From Cyanodermella asteris (Eukaryota; Ascomycota; Lecanoromycetes; Ostropales; Stictidaceae): a stretch of DNA of 64,000 nt. Numbering within the stretch: the stretch's first letter is position 1; every line of letters begins with the position of its first letter. The stretch lies in assembly GCA_900618795.1 (NCBI GenBank), contig UYJD01000004.1, positions 228,705 through 292,704 on the forward strand. Reading direction: 5' to 3'. This document shows positions 1 to 13,589 of the stretch, one piece after another. Below the pieces are notes generated by a model. That model was not told where the DNA came from, searched no databases, and saw only the letters and a program-made list of their open reading frames with translations. A program made the translations under genes and the position numbers.

Positions 1-3000
1 TAGTCAACCAACCCGTGCCCGCGTTACAATAACATGACTCGGAATTTGCCCAATGCAATCCCCACCTTCAGCGGAAAGGAGATCCGCTCGTCAGGTAAAG
101 ATGGTGTTCGGCGAGGCAGGAGATGATTGGACAGCTCCTTTGACAATATGACGAGGTGCCACCCATGTTTTCGGGAACAATCGTCCGAGCGCATACCTAT
201 AGTCCTTTCAGACTGTGGTATCGAGGTAATACGTTCTCATTCTGAGCATTGTAGCGTTGCTTGTGGCGTGCCTGGCACTACTTTCGTATCTCGCACAGTC
301 TGGAGCCGGGCGAGCATTTGATGAATGCGGACGGGGGCCGAGTTGCTTTTTGGGGCAGCATGTACAGTAAGCTTCATCGTCCAGGCCGGTCATAGCTGGC
401 AGCTAGCCTGGTGTGGCTCACGTGGCGGGGAAAGGCATCGGTGAGCACGCCCTGCAGCGGAGGAGAGTGGTGTCCAATGAGAAGCTAAACGTGGACAAGA
501 GCCGAATTGACGGAGCTGCAGTTTTGGCTTCCCCGTGCTTGGGCAGCGCGGCTGTCGATATCCGCTGCGGCTCGCTGCCTCCCGTCCTGGGTTCGTTCTT
601 TTTCCTAGGCCGCGGGTTGGTTCGACGCCGGCACTCATGTCTGGGTCGGCGAAGGCGGTGAAAGAACGAACCCAAGCCCATGATGATTTTCACGTCTGAC
701 CGGCCGGCTCCCTTGGGCTCTTTGACGTGTTTTCGCCGTCTGTGCCTGGGCCCGTGCAGCTTTTGCGCCTCTTATACATTGCCGGGCCCCTGCGCGTTCG
801 TGTCCCTGGCTGCCCGCTTTCTTTTCCTCATATTGTTGCGCCAAGGCACGCCGAACACCTCAAAGCTCGCTGGACATCTCGTCTGGAGTCATGAGTCCAG
901 CTCGACAACCTCAATGCACGGCATAGTCCAAGTCGAGACTGCAACCTCAACGATGCTAGGAATATAGTCCGGATCCACGCCGTCGCGTCGCGCTTTGGAG
1001 TCGGTGGCCGCGACGAATGGTTCCTTCAGGAGCATGAATGCGCCGTTTGGTCATGCCCATCGTGTTGGATTCGACCGCACGATGTCGGCTCTGTTGCCGA
1101 GGGGCAGTTGGATCTTCCCGCATCGCGACCAGGGAGCGGCGGCAAGGGCTGGACTGCAATTGGCAGAATGGAGAAGGTCGGGTGCCAGTATGGGCAGTAC
1201 CTTGCAGTTGCAGTGCAGCACGTCGCACAAGGAGGGGCTGTCGGAGCAGTTGTACAGCTTACATCGAAGCCCAAGGCGCTGCTACTACTTGCGTTCGGCC
1301 AACGCCTCTACCTTTCCTCGAACAGACAACTCACTGGTCCTCGCCTGGCCAGAAGTTCATAGCTCTCAGGACTCGGGCTCGAGAAACGATTGGAGCAAGA
1401 GGAAAGTCTATCTGCAAGCTCGGTGCAGCGTCTGAAGCAGACGTGGGCGGAAGAATCGAAACGAGCGAATTCGGAGGCACAGGAGCGCAGAGATGGAGAT
1501 GGCCGTGGGCGACGACAAGACGGACAGAGATTCTTGAAGCTTGGGATACGGGCGGTGTGCGACTTGGGCAGCCGCGATCTGCCATCTGCTGTCTTGGCTC
1601 CTGCATCTCCAATGAAAACGCGGTCGCTCCGCCTTCCATCTCCATTTCGATGTACAACTGCTGACAACACTACCCTGTCCGACCAATCCTCGAGAGCCGA
1701 GTCAACCGCGCTATCCAATGCCCTTCACCGAACAGTCGCCGTCGTCCGATACAATTGAAAGAGCCGGATGATCAGGACGAGGAGGTTCCTTGAAATGCTC
1801 AGTCATGGCAGAGCTGGTCCCGCTAGATTCGTGTCAGCGTATACTTTATTGGTTGGCCAGCCCAACGACAACGTCGGATCCGCCATTCCGGGTGCTAATG
1901 TTCGTTGCTGGTCCTCGCACACTACTAGGCCGTTCGGAACCATGCCCTGGATGGCACTGCGCAACGCCACTGGGGACGCCTATACCGATTGGACGGCACG
2001 AGAACCGTGATTAGAAAGGCGAAGTTGATCTCTTTGGAATCTACAAAGCATTGCTTTCCGGCCAAGTGCCTTGCCCTTGCGCCGCCAACTAACCTCTCTC
2101 ATCTCGCGGATGTGTGGGTACCTTTCCGGCGCTCAAGGGGCAGCGAGGATCGCGGCAAAGCAGGCCGGACGTGTGATGACCGTTTGATGGCTGCATATAT
2201 CGTCACAGTGGGGAAGGCTGCCGTCGTACGAGGCTCGGTCATGAACAGTGGGCGCTCCATTATCACATTGCTCGTCCCATCATGGATGCGTCCGTCTGTC
2301 GCTCGGCTGTGCTGTGCTGCTGCTTTCATTGCCGGGTCTAGTTCGCATCGAACGCTCGATACAGCCACCGGCTCGTTTGACGAACCAACCTCACACTACT
2401 GATTCGAGCAACACGGTCACACACGATCGCTGGTCGGCATCTCTGCTCTGAGAATGGCACCGCTCAATCTTTGGACGCAACGGATTTCTCTGCTGAAAAT
2501 TCACATTGAAACAAACTGGATGTCGTTTGCGCAGACCCGACGCGTGAACACGAGCACCCAGATTGTTCGTTGATGAGCTGTGTTTCCGTGATGGATGGGG
2601 AGGGAATCATGCACAGAAGCCCGTCTTTGCATTACTACTGCAACAAATTGTCACACATCGCATGGATGAGCGGATAGCAGGCCGAACAGATCACCACTGC
2701 ACATTTCCAGTGCCATGGAGGAAAAAGTTTGGAACGACAACAATATTCACGCGGCGGATATGCCATTTCTCAAACTCCAACGAAGATCCCTCGCGAGCTC
2801 TGCCAATTTCGCGGTGTCATCGTGAGGCAACGCATCTCTTTGGACCCCAAGGCGAATCCTATCGCATCGACGAGACGCCATGTACGGATTGTGCTTGTGC
2901 TCAGGCACACAGTCCTGAAGTCCCTACCTCTTCTCATGCTGGGCCATCTCCCGGCAAATTCGATTCGTCCAAAAGTTCAGGCCGCACGCCTCGTCGGTTG

Positions 3001-5427
3001 GGCAGATCAGATCACCGCAAAGCACCGAGAATGCTTGCGATCGCAGGCCGTATCAAGCAGCACCCGATCGGTGTACGGCGCATACGAGAGTCGGTTCTCA
3101 GCGCAGTCTGGCGTGTGAATTGCTTGCGAAATGGGCACGAGTCTCTTTGCCACAAACATATCATGCAAAACCTACCAACGATGAGCTACATGAAAACACC
3201 ATCTCATGGAAAGGTTCCATGCCGTTCGCGCATGGCTAAATGGACAATGCGACTGGCGCTGTTGGGCTCAATCATTGGCTAATATATTGTCGATGCAGCA
3301 GTTGCTCCGCGATGCTCCGAGAGCTGTCATATCTCACAGGCCGATACCCCTCCAACACCCCCGACATCGAAACCCACCACCACAGCTTAGCGGCGACGCG
3401 ACGCTACTCTTAGCTGCCACACCGGCCAACACATGATGGACGTCAGGCATGCCACGAGGGCAGTAGCTCCCGCCGGGGAAGTGCTCTTAGCCTCCGGAGC
3501 CGAAGTGGTCAACTAGTGATGCAGAATCTGGCGCCACCACTACTGACACAAGCAATAAGCGAAAACCAGTGACGATATGCACGACAGGGTCTGTTGCATA
3601 TACGGATGGACTTGAACAATGAAAGGAAACTCCACCATGACATCCTTATCGAAGCGCGGCATTTTTGCATCCGAATCAACCAGGCCGCGTCCGGTCAGAT
3701 CGGGAGCCGGATTTTGTGCGGCTCTTCGCGCTGCAGAGACTTCGGCGCCGCTGGAATCAGAGTCCGACATGGTACTTTGCAAGTTGGAGCGAACGACAAT
3801 GCACCTCCCGTCTGAAAGCGAATGCAGCATGACGAGGCAGTGAGCAGGGGATCCCTTGGTAAGGATGTAGAGCAAAGAGTCTGGAGAAAAGTCTACAGCT
3901 GCAGGGACCTCGCAGGTGAGCGTGAACTGGGATGCGCACGAGCGTACAGCACGACACGCTCATGCTAAGGCAAGTACAACCTGGCAGGTAAGGTGCCATG
4001 TTCCTTGAGTTACATGTTGAAGTTGTTTTTGCAGTGGATCTGATCCGCGAATCTCCTTTGTAACGCACCCATCGGACAAACCCATGGTCACGTCCACGTA
4101 CGAGAAAAGATCGTGCCAGACCCCGCGGTTGCGTGGGCTTCGAAATCTGGTTCAGACGCCGCGCACACAAGCCTCACTGTGTCCTGGAGACAGTGTTCGC
4201 AGGAGCAAGTGCGGCAGAGCGCCAGCTTGGATGCGCATTTTGCCGGGACGTCACTGGTGGATCGCAGTCGAAACTGAACACGTTATCGATCTTCAATCGG
4301 GAGTCAAGGTTCAAGATGACCGTTGTATCGCTGATCATCTGGTCTGTCTTGTCGTTGCGTGGAGGTAGTGATGTGCAAAAAGGTAGGGTGAGGGACCGAT
4401 TTACGACGGTCGCAATGCGCCTCGGCCGGCACACTCCACCAACAAGGATAAGCTACTTGACTCCACAGGGCCACCCACCAGAACAGGGCGCCACAGTGCC
4501 TGGCCGGGCGAGTCTGAGGTCAACTAAGCACCGAACGGGCAGGCCTTTTGTCGCCAACAACAGTGGCCCTGCGCACACGGGTGTCTCGACAGCGTCAGCA
4601 AAGATACGGCGTACCACCGACCCAGTCTTTCATCTCTGGCATGAGCGTCCAGATGATCGCCGACTACTGAACTCAACCGAGCGCGCCGATCGGTCTCACC
4701 AGGACCGCTCTGGTCACGCAGCAGCTCGCACGGCAATGGGGACCGCCGTGAATTGCTGCTGGCCCGACCACTTTGCACACGACGGCCGGTTAAGGCTCTT
4801 GGTGCACACGGTGCGACCTGATTGATCACGACCAAATGCAATGGCAGCAATCGGCGCAAGCGATCCGCTTGTCACAATAAGCAATCGCATGAACGGCTGG
4901 CAGAATGCCAAAATTGCTACTCGACTCTGCACGCGAGGGGCCGGGGAGCGCGACAAGTCACAGTACAAAGACTGGGCCGGCGGGCTGCCCGAATTCGATT
5001 GGCCGCGCGACATTCTGGACGGCGCTAAAAATCCTGCCGTTCGGTGGGGACGAAGCAAAGTCGAAAGGGTTGGGAGCCACGCTTAACAGGCTAGGTCGAA
5101 ACTATTGTACATGGACCTGCTCTCCCATGACAGCTGTGCCTGCACTTGCAAAGCAGAAAAGGGTACAAGGCCACTAACTGCTGTTCTCCACCGTCGTTGC
5201 CCGTGGCGCTTGGGGAGGGTTTTTTTTTTTTTTTTAAAACAATCCGCGTGCTGGATCCTTCCCCTTCTCCTCCCTCTCCCTCTCACGTCTGCTCTCGTTG
5301 TTTGGGTTGCTGTGCTGCTGTTACCCCGAAGTTGCCTCTCTTACATGTTGCGTGCGTCGTTGTTCCTTTTGGATTGAATTTAATGTTCCGGTCGTTTCCT
5401 CCCCTCGTTTTATGAGCCCTCCTCGTC
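1..5427. other. Gene-free stretch upstream of GT2
   Basis: I found no ORF that reads like a protein family. All frames are short, overlap one another on both strands and have shadow-like composition. Base composition is balanced, with no AT-rich collapse of the kind heavy RIP leaves. The last 200 bases turn pyrimidine-rich and contain an uninterrupted T run of 16 at 5220–5235, which fits a promoter or 5' leader of the gene that starts at 5428. Confidence 0.5.
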
Positions 5428-7116
5428 ATGCTCCCACCCGGCCTTCTTGAACAGTTTCTGTTCATCTTCTCCCAGAACGCGACCTGGCTCTTCTTCCTGT
5501 GAGTAAATCGAAAATTGTCTCGCGGCAAACAATTGCACCACTGCGCGCGTGGCCTTGGAAAGCACTATCCGGGCTTGGAATTGACACGATGCCTCAACAG
5601 AGCCTTTCGCTACTTCCGAGAGATTGTCAGCTTATTTGCATTTGTCCTACACACGAACATTGCGATCCCCGAAAATCCAACCCTGACCTCGCAAGATGTC
5701 ACAGTCGTGCTCCCTTCGTTGGACGGTGACGGACAAGGCCTCGAAGACACTATCCGCACCATTCTGGCTACAGATCCCCACGAAATAATTCTGGTCACCA
5801 TTCAGGCCAACGAAGAGCGTGCCAACAAAATGGTCGCGAAGCTCCTGGTGGCCGATAAAATCAAAGTCCTGGCCGTTGCTCAGCCAAACAAGAGGAGGCA
5901 AATGGTTCGTGCTATCCCGGAAATTTCGACCAAGGTCACGATCTTCGCGGATGACGACGTCAGGTGGCCAGAGACACTCCTGCCTCACATGCTCGCCCCT
6001 CTCGAAGACGAGTCGTACGGCGGAGTAGGAACTAACCAACGGGTTCGAAGAAAAGAAGGACGAAGCATTGGACAAGCTGCGTGGGCTTTCTTGGGTTCTG
6101 CATACCTGATGCGCCGAAACTTCGATTGCGCCTCGTGTAATCACATTGACGGCGGTCTTCCTTGTCTATCTGGAAGAACGGTCGCCTATCGCACCAAGAT
6201 CATCAACGATGATGACTTCATGTTCGGGTTCACCAACGAAACATGGGGCCTACTCAATCGAGACGACTACAAGTTGAACACGGACGACGACAACTTTTTG
6301 ACCCGATGGCTCGTCAATGCCGGTTGGAAAATCAAGTTCCAACACCACCCGGAGGCCGAGGTGCTCACAGACCTCGAAGAGAACAGCAACTACCTGAAGC
6401 AATGTCTCCGCTGGTCTCGGAGCAACTGGCGCAGCAACCTCACCAGCATGTTCATCGAACGGACCGTGTGGAAGGCGCAACCGTGGAGCTCTTACAGCGT
6501 CTTTCAGACGACTCTGACGCACTATTCGGTCTTGTGGGACGTGTTGCTCCTTTTCTACCGGCCGCAAGGAATCTGGTCCGCAGTGTTGCTCGGCGGTCTC
6601 TGGCTGGCGACAAAGACGGGCAAGCTGATGCCGCATTTCTTGCGATGGCCAGCCGATCTGGCGTGGTTACCGCTGTCGATTGCGTTTGGCTGGATGCACA
6701 TGTTGATCAAGCTGCATGCTGCGGTGACATTGTGGGAGGTAAGCAAGGCGCTGACGGGTAGTGGCGGGAGTATTTTGCTGACGCGAGCTCGACAGACAAC
6801 GTGGGGTTCGCGCGAGGGCGCCGATGCCAACGACACGGATCGCATGGTCTACGTGCCACCATCACAACGCTTCACGCCAAGCGGTGTTTTCGTGCACGCC
6901 ACGAGTCCAGGAGAAATGGCACCCGCCGAGCCATTGTGCAGGCTCAACGAAAAGTTCTTCCTTGCTACCGTGACCACCCGCGGCAGGTCGCAGTCGGGAT
7001 GCGGCGTGTACAAGAACCTCAAGAGCCAGGCGCCGCTGCTGCCGCTTCACCACACCAAGTGCATGACCGGCCATTATTCCGTGGGCTTTCAGGCAGTCAC
7101 CGTGTGCATCACATGA
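5428..7116 (+). CDS. GT2: Type 2 (GT2) glycosyltransferase, membrane polysaccharide synthase
   Basis: A processive family-2 glycosyltransferase of the fungal type described in Zymoseptoria tritici (GT2), a membrane enzyme needed there for hyphal growth on solid surfaces. Exon 1 (5428–5498) encodes MLPPGLLEQFLFIFSQNATW, an N-terminal hydrophobic stretch, and a 102-nt intron (5499–5600) restores the frame into FRYFREIVSLFAF. The nucleotide-binding LPSLDGDG, the acidic FADDDVRWP (about residue 139), DDDNFLTRW (about 251) and the QCLRW acceptor motif (about 290) are all present. Several C-terminal membrane segments follow (6500–6740). A 57-nt GT–AG stretch (6739–6795) is open in frame; removing it joins TLWE to TTWGSREGADAND as in the family, so it is probably an intron. 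The protein would be about 509 aa (528 if retained). The last 80 residues I cannot match. The sugar product is unknown. Confidence 0.88.
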
Positions 7117-10100
7117 AAGGAGCTGCGCCCGCCTCCTGGCCGCAGCATGGCGTTGACAGGGATGCAGCTACCCCTGTCGCCTACCACGGTTCAACCCTAC
7201 CCAGCACGCACACGGAGCAATAATGTTGATGCATCGACTTTACTTACGCAGCAAGAAAGGTTCACAAACGGATGCCACCGACGTAACGCGGACGGATACA
7301 GGCACTGCGCATCCGCGTGTCGAGACCTCTCTGTCCGCATCGGCGGCCTGGAGAGCACACACAGCGAGAGAGAGGGAGAGATTGGGAGTAACGGCCGACC
7401 AGCGAAAAGCGAACTACTTGTAATTTATTGGGTGGCACATGTGTTGCAAAGCGGAAAGGTTCATTGATCATTAACAGGGGCCTCGTTTAGAGTCAAAAGG
7501 ATTTTTGCGGAGGATGACCGGCAAAATACCGGAAAACAGGGCATGAGAGGCTAATGCATGTGGATTGAAGCAGGAACGGAAAAGAAAGATGGTGGAACGT
7601 CTGATTGCTCTGGACCTGTTGCCGGCGTGTTCTCTGGAGAGCAGCAATGGCTACAATGGTGGACGCAGTTCAGAAGGTTTACGAGTCGGACCGGATAGCT
7701 CGCAGGCAAAGAAGCTGAGGGCTACACCTCCACGGCATGAGGCATGAATCATGAATGAAATCATTGACGACAACAGCAGACGAGCACGTAAATATGACCA
7801 TGATGCAAGTGGGTGGCCGACGGCCAGAGGACATGGGGGCTGGTGTGAAGCCGTGTCGAGGCAAGAATGCGCGTCGCTCGTAAAGAGACACGATCGCCAG
7901 GGCAAGGACGTACAGTAGTGCTGATTGCGACGGACGGCCTGCAAGATAGACACATGGACAGGCAGATGCCGGCGAGTGCCGTGATGGCGAGCGGTACGCT
8001 GGTCGACGACGATTTTGCTCGAACCACAGCTAGATTCTGCGTGCGGGACAGGCGGCGGGCGTCATGATACGGTGCGGCTCGCCCGCCGGACAGGTATCCA
8101 GTACACTTCATCGGCCAGCCAACCAATCCGCCAGCTTCGAGACAGAAAGCGCTTGGAAAAACACGAGATTCTGGTAGCTGTCTGGCCAGGACGGTCGTCT
8201 CATCATCGGCAGCATCCTCGCTCGACCTACTGTACTGTATCTACTTTGCCCTGCCGCTGCTCGTCAGATCTTCGAGACAAGAATCGACTGTCGTGCTGTG
8301 CCTCACTTGGCTCCTGCTTACCCTTGGAACCGAATCGTCGCTCGTCAGCCGCAGGGCCAAGTGCTGACTGCTGACACGCAGCGAAGCCTCTCGTCGCCTC
8401 GTGATGCTCGCATGTCAGACGGACGGACAGCTCGCCTTCTTACTCTTCACAACCAGCAAAATAATCAGCCGAGTGGCAGACTCGAGACCGGCCGTGTGGC
8501 AGTTGGCTGCGAGCAGCGGGACTAATGCAAGCCCTCTTGGCCGCAAAATGGCCCTCCATCAGCTCAGCCGAATCTTCAACGGTCCACGCAGACACCTTCT
8601 GCGTCCCTCAACCCCTGTACTGCTTCCAGATTGAGCCGACGGCTTCAAGAGCATGCCTTGCGGCCAGTAAATCGTCAAAGGTGGCCCCCCCCCCGCCTCC
8701 TCAATCAACCACTGCAGCACGATTCGATTCAACGGACTCGTCCCACAGCAAGCGGGGAAAGGGGAGGGGAGGGGGGGAGGCAGGCTTAGCACAGCTGTCG
8801 AATGCTGATTACGGCAAGAGATCCTGGTCATCGTGCATTTCTATCCTCAGCAGCCCTCCACGCCGTGAGCTCGTCCATGGTCGATGCGGCTGCCAAAGTC
8901 AGCAAGAGTCGCATGGGATGCGATCGGAGCGTGAGCATCACTCCATTGAGTATAGAGGCGTGGACTGAGCCATAAGATTGCCTGGCCCCCTTTCTCACAA
9001 CCGCTGCAAGCTTCGTCGACATCCTCTGGCACGATTTTGACTCGCTCCCTGCGGGACAAGCGTGACTGGCTGCGGAGGCACTTCTGCACGCAGCATCACG
9101 CGCCGGCGAGCGGAGACGGAGCCAACGAGTTGCATCCATGATCTTGACGCGCCTTCGCCAGCACTTCGGCTGCACAATCATCTTCACCTGAGCCGTGGTT
9201 GACGGCGGAATGGGCTCACAGAACAGATTACCTACTAGCAGGAAGCACAACGAAGGGTGGATTGTGGCATTGCGCCATGCAGCGGGGCCTTCAGCCGCCG
9301 ATCCCAGTCCGATCAACGATTACGACTGTCACGCACAACGAGTATCTGCTCGACCAAGATCGGAAAACACAGGCTGGTATCAAAGTCAAGCATGACCAAG
9401 TTCGGACAGAGGCGTCCTGCTTAAGCGCATGCGTGTCATTGTACGACTGTAGCGTGCGGCTCAAGCAAAACCTCAGATTCTCCGCCCAAGAAGCTCGGAA
9501 TCACCCCGTCTTGCAGCAGCAGCGGCCTCGTCATATTTCACCATCACCAGCTCGATCAGGGGCAGACCATTCCGGGCACGCTCCGCGACGACGAAGGAGC
9601 GGACTGGGGCCACAGTGGTCGCTAGCTCGCCTTGACTCAATCGGCGTCGATTGGCCAAGGGTAAATAGCAGCAACAGACAGCCGATCTTCCACACATTCT
9701 CGGACCGTTACGCCGACATTGCGCAGACAGGATGATGAAATTGAGGCTCCAGCGAAGTTCCCAGTCGTAAGCTGAAGCCCATGTACGGCTCGACTGTTGG
9801 TAAAGACGACAAACTTGGAGTTTGCAGCACATTTGCTAAGCACCGGGCGATCGATGAATCAACCGGTCGTAACGACTATACGACTATCCGAGCGCAAGCA
9901 CAGAGGTAAAAAAGAAAAAGGATATCACACCAGCGCTGCACCTGCGAGAGAGAATCCCGGTGGCCCAAACCTTTGGCCGACCCTCAACGCCTCCACCCCA
10001 GCGCACAAATCCCACAGCCCAGTATCCTCCGACGCTGACGATGGTGTCGTCGCGGCATGCCGCACTGCCTATGACTTTGGAACTCGCCATGGCCAACACC

Positions 10101-13100
10101 TCCACCGCATCATCATTGCCCCATCTCCCATCGTCATGAACATCAGCATCGGCATCGGCATCGTGGCCCGCCAACTACATGAGCTACGCTCATCTGGCCA
10201 CTCTGCCGTTCCAGCTCGCCGCAGGGTGTAGATCTGGCGACGGATGCGACAAGTCCCAACTGGTGTGTCCGCCGCCGCATGTAGCAACAGGCTATTCATA
10301 CGGCTGGTTTCGGCCCACTGGATCCTCCAAAATGCCTATGCCACGGCGCTGACAACGCCGGATTGGCTCCTCGATCCCAAGACTTCGACCGGCATCGCTT
10401 ACGGGGCCTCAGAATTATTGATAGCTTGACAGATCGTCCTTCACCGTCCGGTCTGCCTAGAAGGCGTCCCTATTCCACCGCTCGGCAGGTCTAGACGGTG
10501 GGCTGCAGCCGGTTTACTCCACAACACCGACTACCTTAGCGCTCAAGAATTCTGCAGAGCCGACTTTTACCTTTCTGGTCAGAAATCTGGCGTAGGAAAT
10601 TAGATGTTGGTAAGTCCACTGCCAGATACATACAGCTGCACGCAGATTACAGATATGCGTCTCATCAGTGTGCTCACGGCCTCACACACGCAAGATAACT
10701 ATTCTTGGGGACTGCCAGGCACATGCATGCCAAAGTCAGGATGGCCAGCAGAGTTGAAAGCCTCTATCGGGAGCCAGTAGGCACTTTGCGTTGGTGATGC
10801 ACAGAAGCACGCGCAGACTACTTCGGGTCCATGCCCAATGCGTCCGCCAACGTTCTACATGTACCTGGTACTTCGACAACCATCAGCCAATCCCCGCCGT
10901 CTGCTGGACAACCACACGAGTGCTTGCACACATCGCCACAGACTCCAGAAACTGCCGAGAGTGAGCTGTGTTCCACACACTGACCCGAAGCTATCAAGCT
11001 ATCTTTTTCCCTCCCACCATCACCCCCGTTGCGTCTGGCGCTGCATGCAATGAATCCCACCATCTTTCTCTTGCGAGCCCGCGATTCGTGAGATTCTTCC
11101 GAGGCGTGCAATCGCATCCCTCTGCGTATCCTGGCCTGCCCGGCTTTCATGTGCTTCTCCGCCACGCTGCAGCCACACGGGCACGTCTTTGTAAGGAACG
11201 CCAACGCCGCCGCCATCGGAACTAGCGCGAACTGTGCAAAGGCCTGGCAGCCTCATGGCGTCTGACGGGCTGAGCCCTAAGAAGGCTAGTACTGGCACTC
11301 ATCGTGCGTGGCGGCTCCGGCGATTTCATATGCCCATCAATTCCGATAATCGTTCCGACTGTTCTCCGCAATGTTTGCGACAAGGTCCCATGTCCGCAGT
11401 CCAGACTCGGACTTCACAAAGATTGTCGTGGATGGAATCCAGACCCGGCCGCGCTTCGCTCGCGAGCAGGAGTAGAGGTCGATGGGTGTGCATCAAACCT
11501 TTACTCAACGCACCTCCATGCGAATCCTGCATTTCATCTTGTTCCAAGGCTCGAGAGCTTCTTGCTCGTGTAATGTGTTCACCTGTACTCTTTGAGCCTG
11601 TTCCTCGATAGTTGTTTTCTGTGACCTTTGAGATATGGTCTTGGAGTCAAGAGGGGCGCAGACTTCTCACGATCAGGGCCAGGATTCGCGACATGGATCT
11701 ACGCCGACCTCTACTCCTGCCATTAAGATGGACTTGGCCCAATCCGGCACTTACTTGCCGGGATGCGCGTCCAGGGCGCAGTTGCTAGTCTCGTCGATAC
11801 ATTCATCTGGCAGTCGTCATTGCTGAGATATCCGCCCACTATTTGCGCATCTACGCCAACCAGCCATGCATTTTGACAACACGGAACCATCTTGCATTCT
11901 GAGCACGAGCCGAAGTGAGTTGTAGGTTTTCAACTCTGGGACGACCTGCAGCAGAAACGCGACTGATGCCGAAGGGACGGTCTGCAACCACCAATGCACC
12001 ACGTCCATACGTGCGATGCTGTGATCTAACTTGCAGCTGATCCCCACGCACGAGTAGTTCTAAACTGGCTCGGATTTGGCGGACTGCTCACGTTGACCCT
12101 CGAGGATCTAAGTAGGTACTTCCAGCGACGTCAACCGGGATCTGTAGCGCCATTTCCGCCCATCTGAGAACGAATCATCCAACAAATTAGCATCGGCCAT
12201 TTCGTTTCGATGCTGCTATAGCTTATGAAACTCATATACTAGCCGCATCCTAATCCCACTGGCGTCGTGGATGTCACGGCCCGATATGCTACTGCGAGGG
12301 CGATCACAGCCACAATACCCATGCGTATGCGAAAACGGCCCCCCAAAGGCGATCGCTGTTTAGATGGATCGCACAATTTTCTCACCATGTTTTATCGCAT
12401 TGCTGATTAGCGTCGACGCCATCTCGTTTTTATGTCATTTCGAACACTACCCCGAAGCGTTCGTCGTACCGACAATCACAACTCGCTCGATTTTGCCAGT
12501 TGGGGGCTTAGAGCGGCTGCCGGGATGCTTATCTACGTCGGATGGTGCCGTGACACGAGCTACCGAGCTTCTACCACGACACTACCGGACAGAGAAATTG
12601 AGCTGGTTTGGAGCTTGCTTCGCAGAAGTCAGCAGCCGGAGACGCGCTCCCGCCCGTCGGGAACGGGGGTGCAAACCTGTAACAACCCTCTCGGAGACAG
12701 GCCAAACAGTAACCTTTTGCATATGTCACCGGTGACGAGGCGAGCAAGGTAGGTGAGCGAACGAGGAGTACGCTGTGGCTTGCGGGCTGCAGTTGATAGG
12801 CTGCGCGGTTGCACGTGGAGTACACGAGTGCAGGATGCCTGAGCTTGGCTTCGGGATGCGCGTTGCAGACTGTAAGATCCGGGATGAGATGCTGGTCATG
12901 CAGGTAGGGACCGTTTACTGCGTCGGTGCTGGTGCGGGTGATGAATCAAAACGCGAGCGACCTAAGTGGGTAGGTAAAAAGTCATTGCGGAAGCACTCCA
13001 GTTTCTGGTTATCCGAATACACGCAAATCCACCTCAATGGATGCCGGTATAGGCATCGATGGAGTTTAAGGCCGGAGTACTTGATAAGGTATTATTCAAA

Positions 13101-13589
13101 CTTGAAAATCAAGTTGTTGTTTCACGACGTCCAGAGGTGTGTTCACATACGGGTGGGCTGCGACTTTCATTCACCTCCCTTAAACCGATTTGAAATCAAT
13201 GTGAAGATCACTCACCGTCTTTACGAAGATACCGAGCCTTTGCTACATATACTGCGGAGATATAAATGTGCGGTCGGTGGATGACTTCAATTGTTGTCTG
13301 CGCTGAACACGAGACCAGTTTATGGGAGGACAAATGATAGTCGATATATTATTCATTAACCTGGGCGAACTTGCTATCTAAACGCTCCCTGTTCGTTCAT
13401 TCATTCCAAAAAGCAAAAGGTCTTGGGGTATCACAGCTTGACACTGAAGTTCCGCCAGTCTCGCCTTAGTGTCGATCTCGGTCTCAAATTGACTCCACGA
13501 TCTTCCATTCACCTGTTCAACCCATGCGCATACCCCAGCTGTACTGGGCCAGCTGCACATGCAAACGCACCTGCATGCGCACATCATAC
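7117..13589. other. Gene-free stretch, 6.5 kb
   Basis: No ORF here is convincing on either strand. The longest (12775–13284, +, 169 codons) has no recognisable domain and no homology I can name. The stretch holds a G-rich and a C-rich tract near 8.7 kb, listed separately. From about 13.07 to 13.38 kb the sequence becomes more AT-rich and carries a short hairpin (13099–13115). No tRNA or rRNA was seen. Confidence 0.45.
8685..8780. repeat. C10 tract and G-quadruplex-type G tract
   Basis: A run of ten C lies at 8685–8694. At 8754–8780 four G runs of at least four bases are separated by loops of AAA, A and A, which meets the usual G-quadruplex pattern on the plus strand. The two tracts are complementary in type and only 60 bases apart, so they could also pair in a hairpin or confuse assembly. 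No gene overlaps them. Confidence 0.6.

Noticed and set aside
12775-13284. 169-codon ORF as a gene
   Set aside because: No domain, composition changes along its length, and no splice or promoter support.
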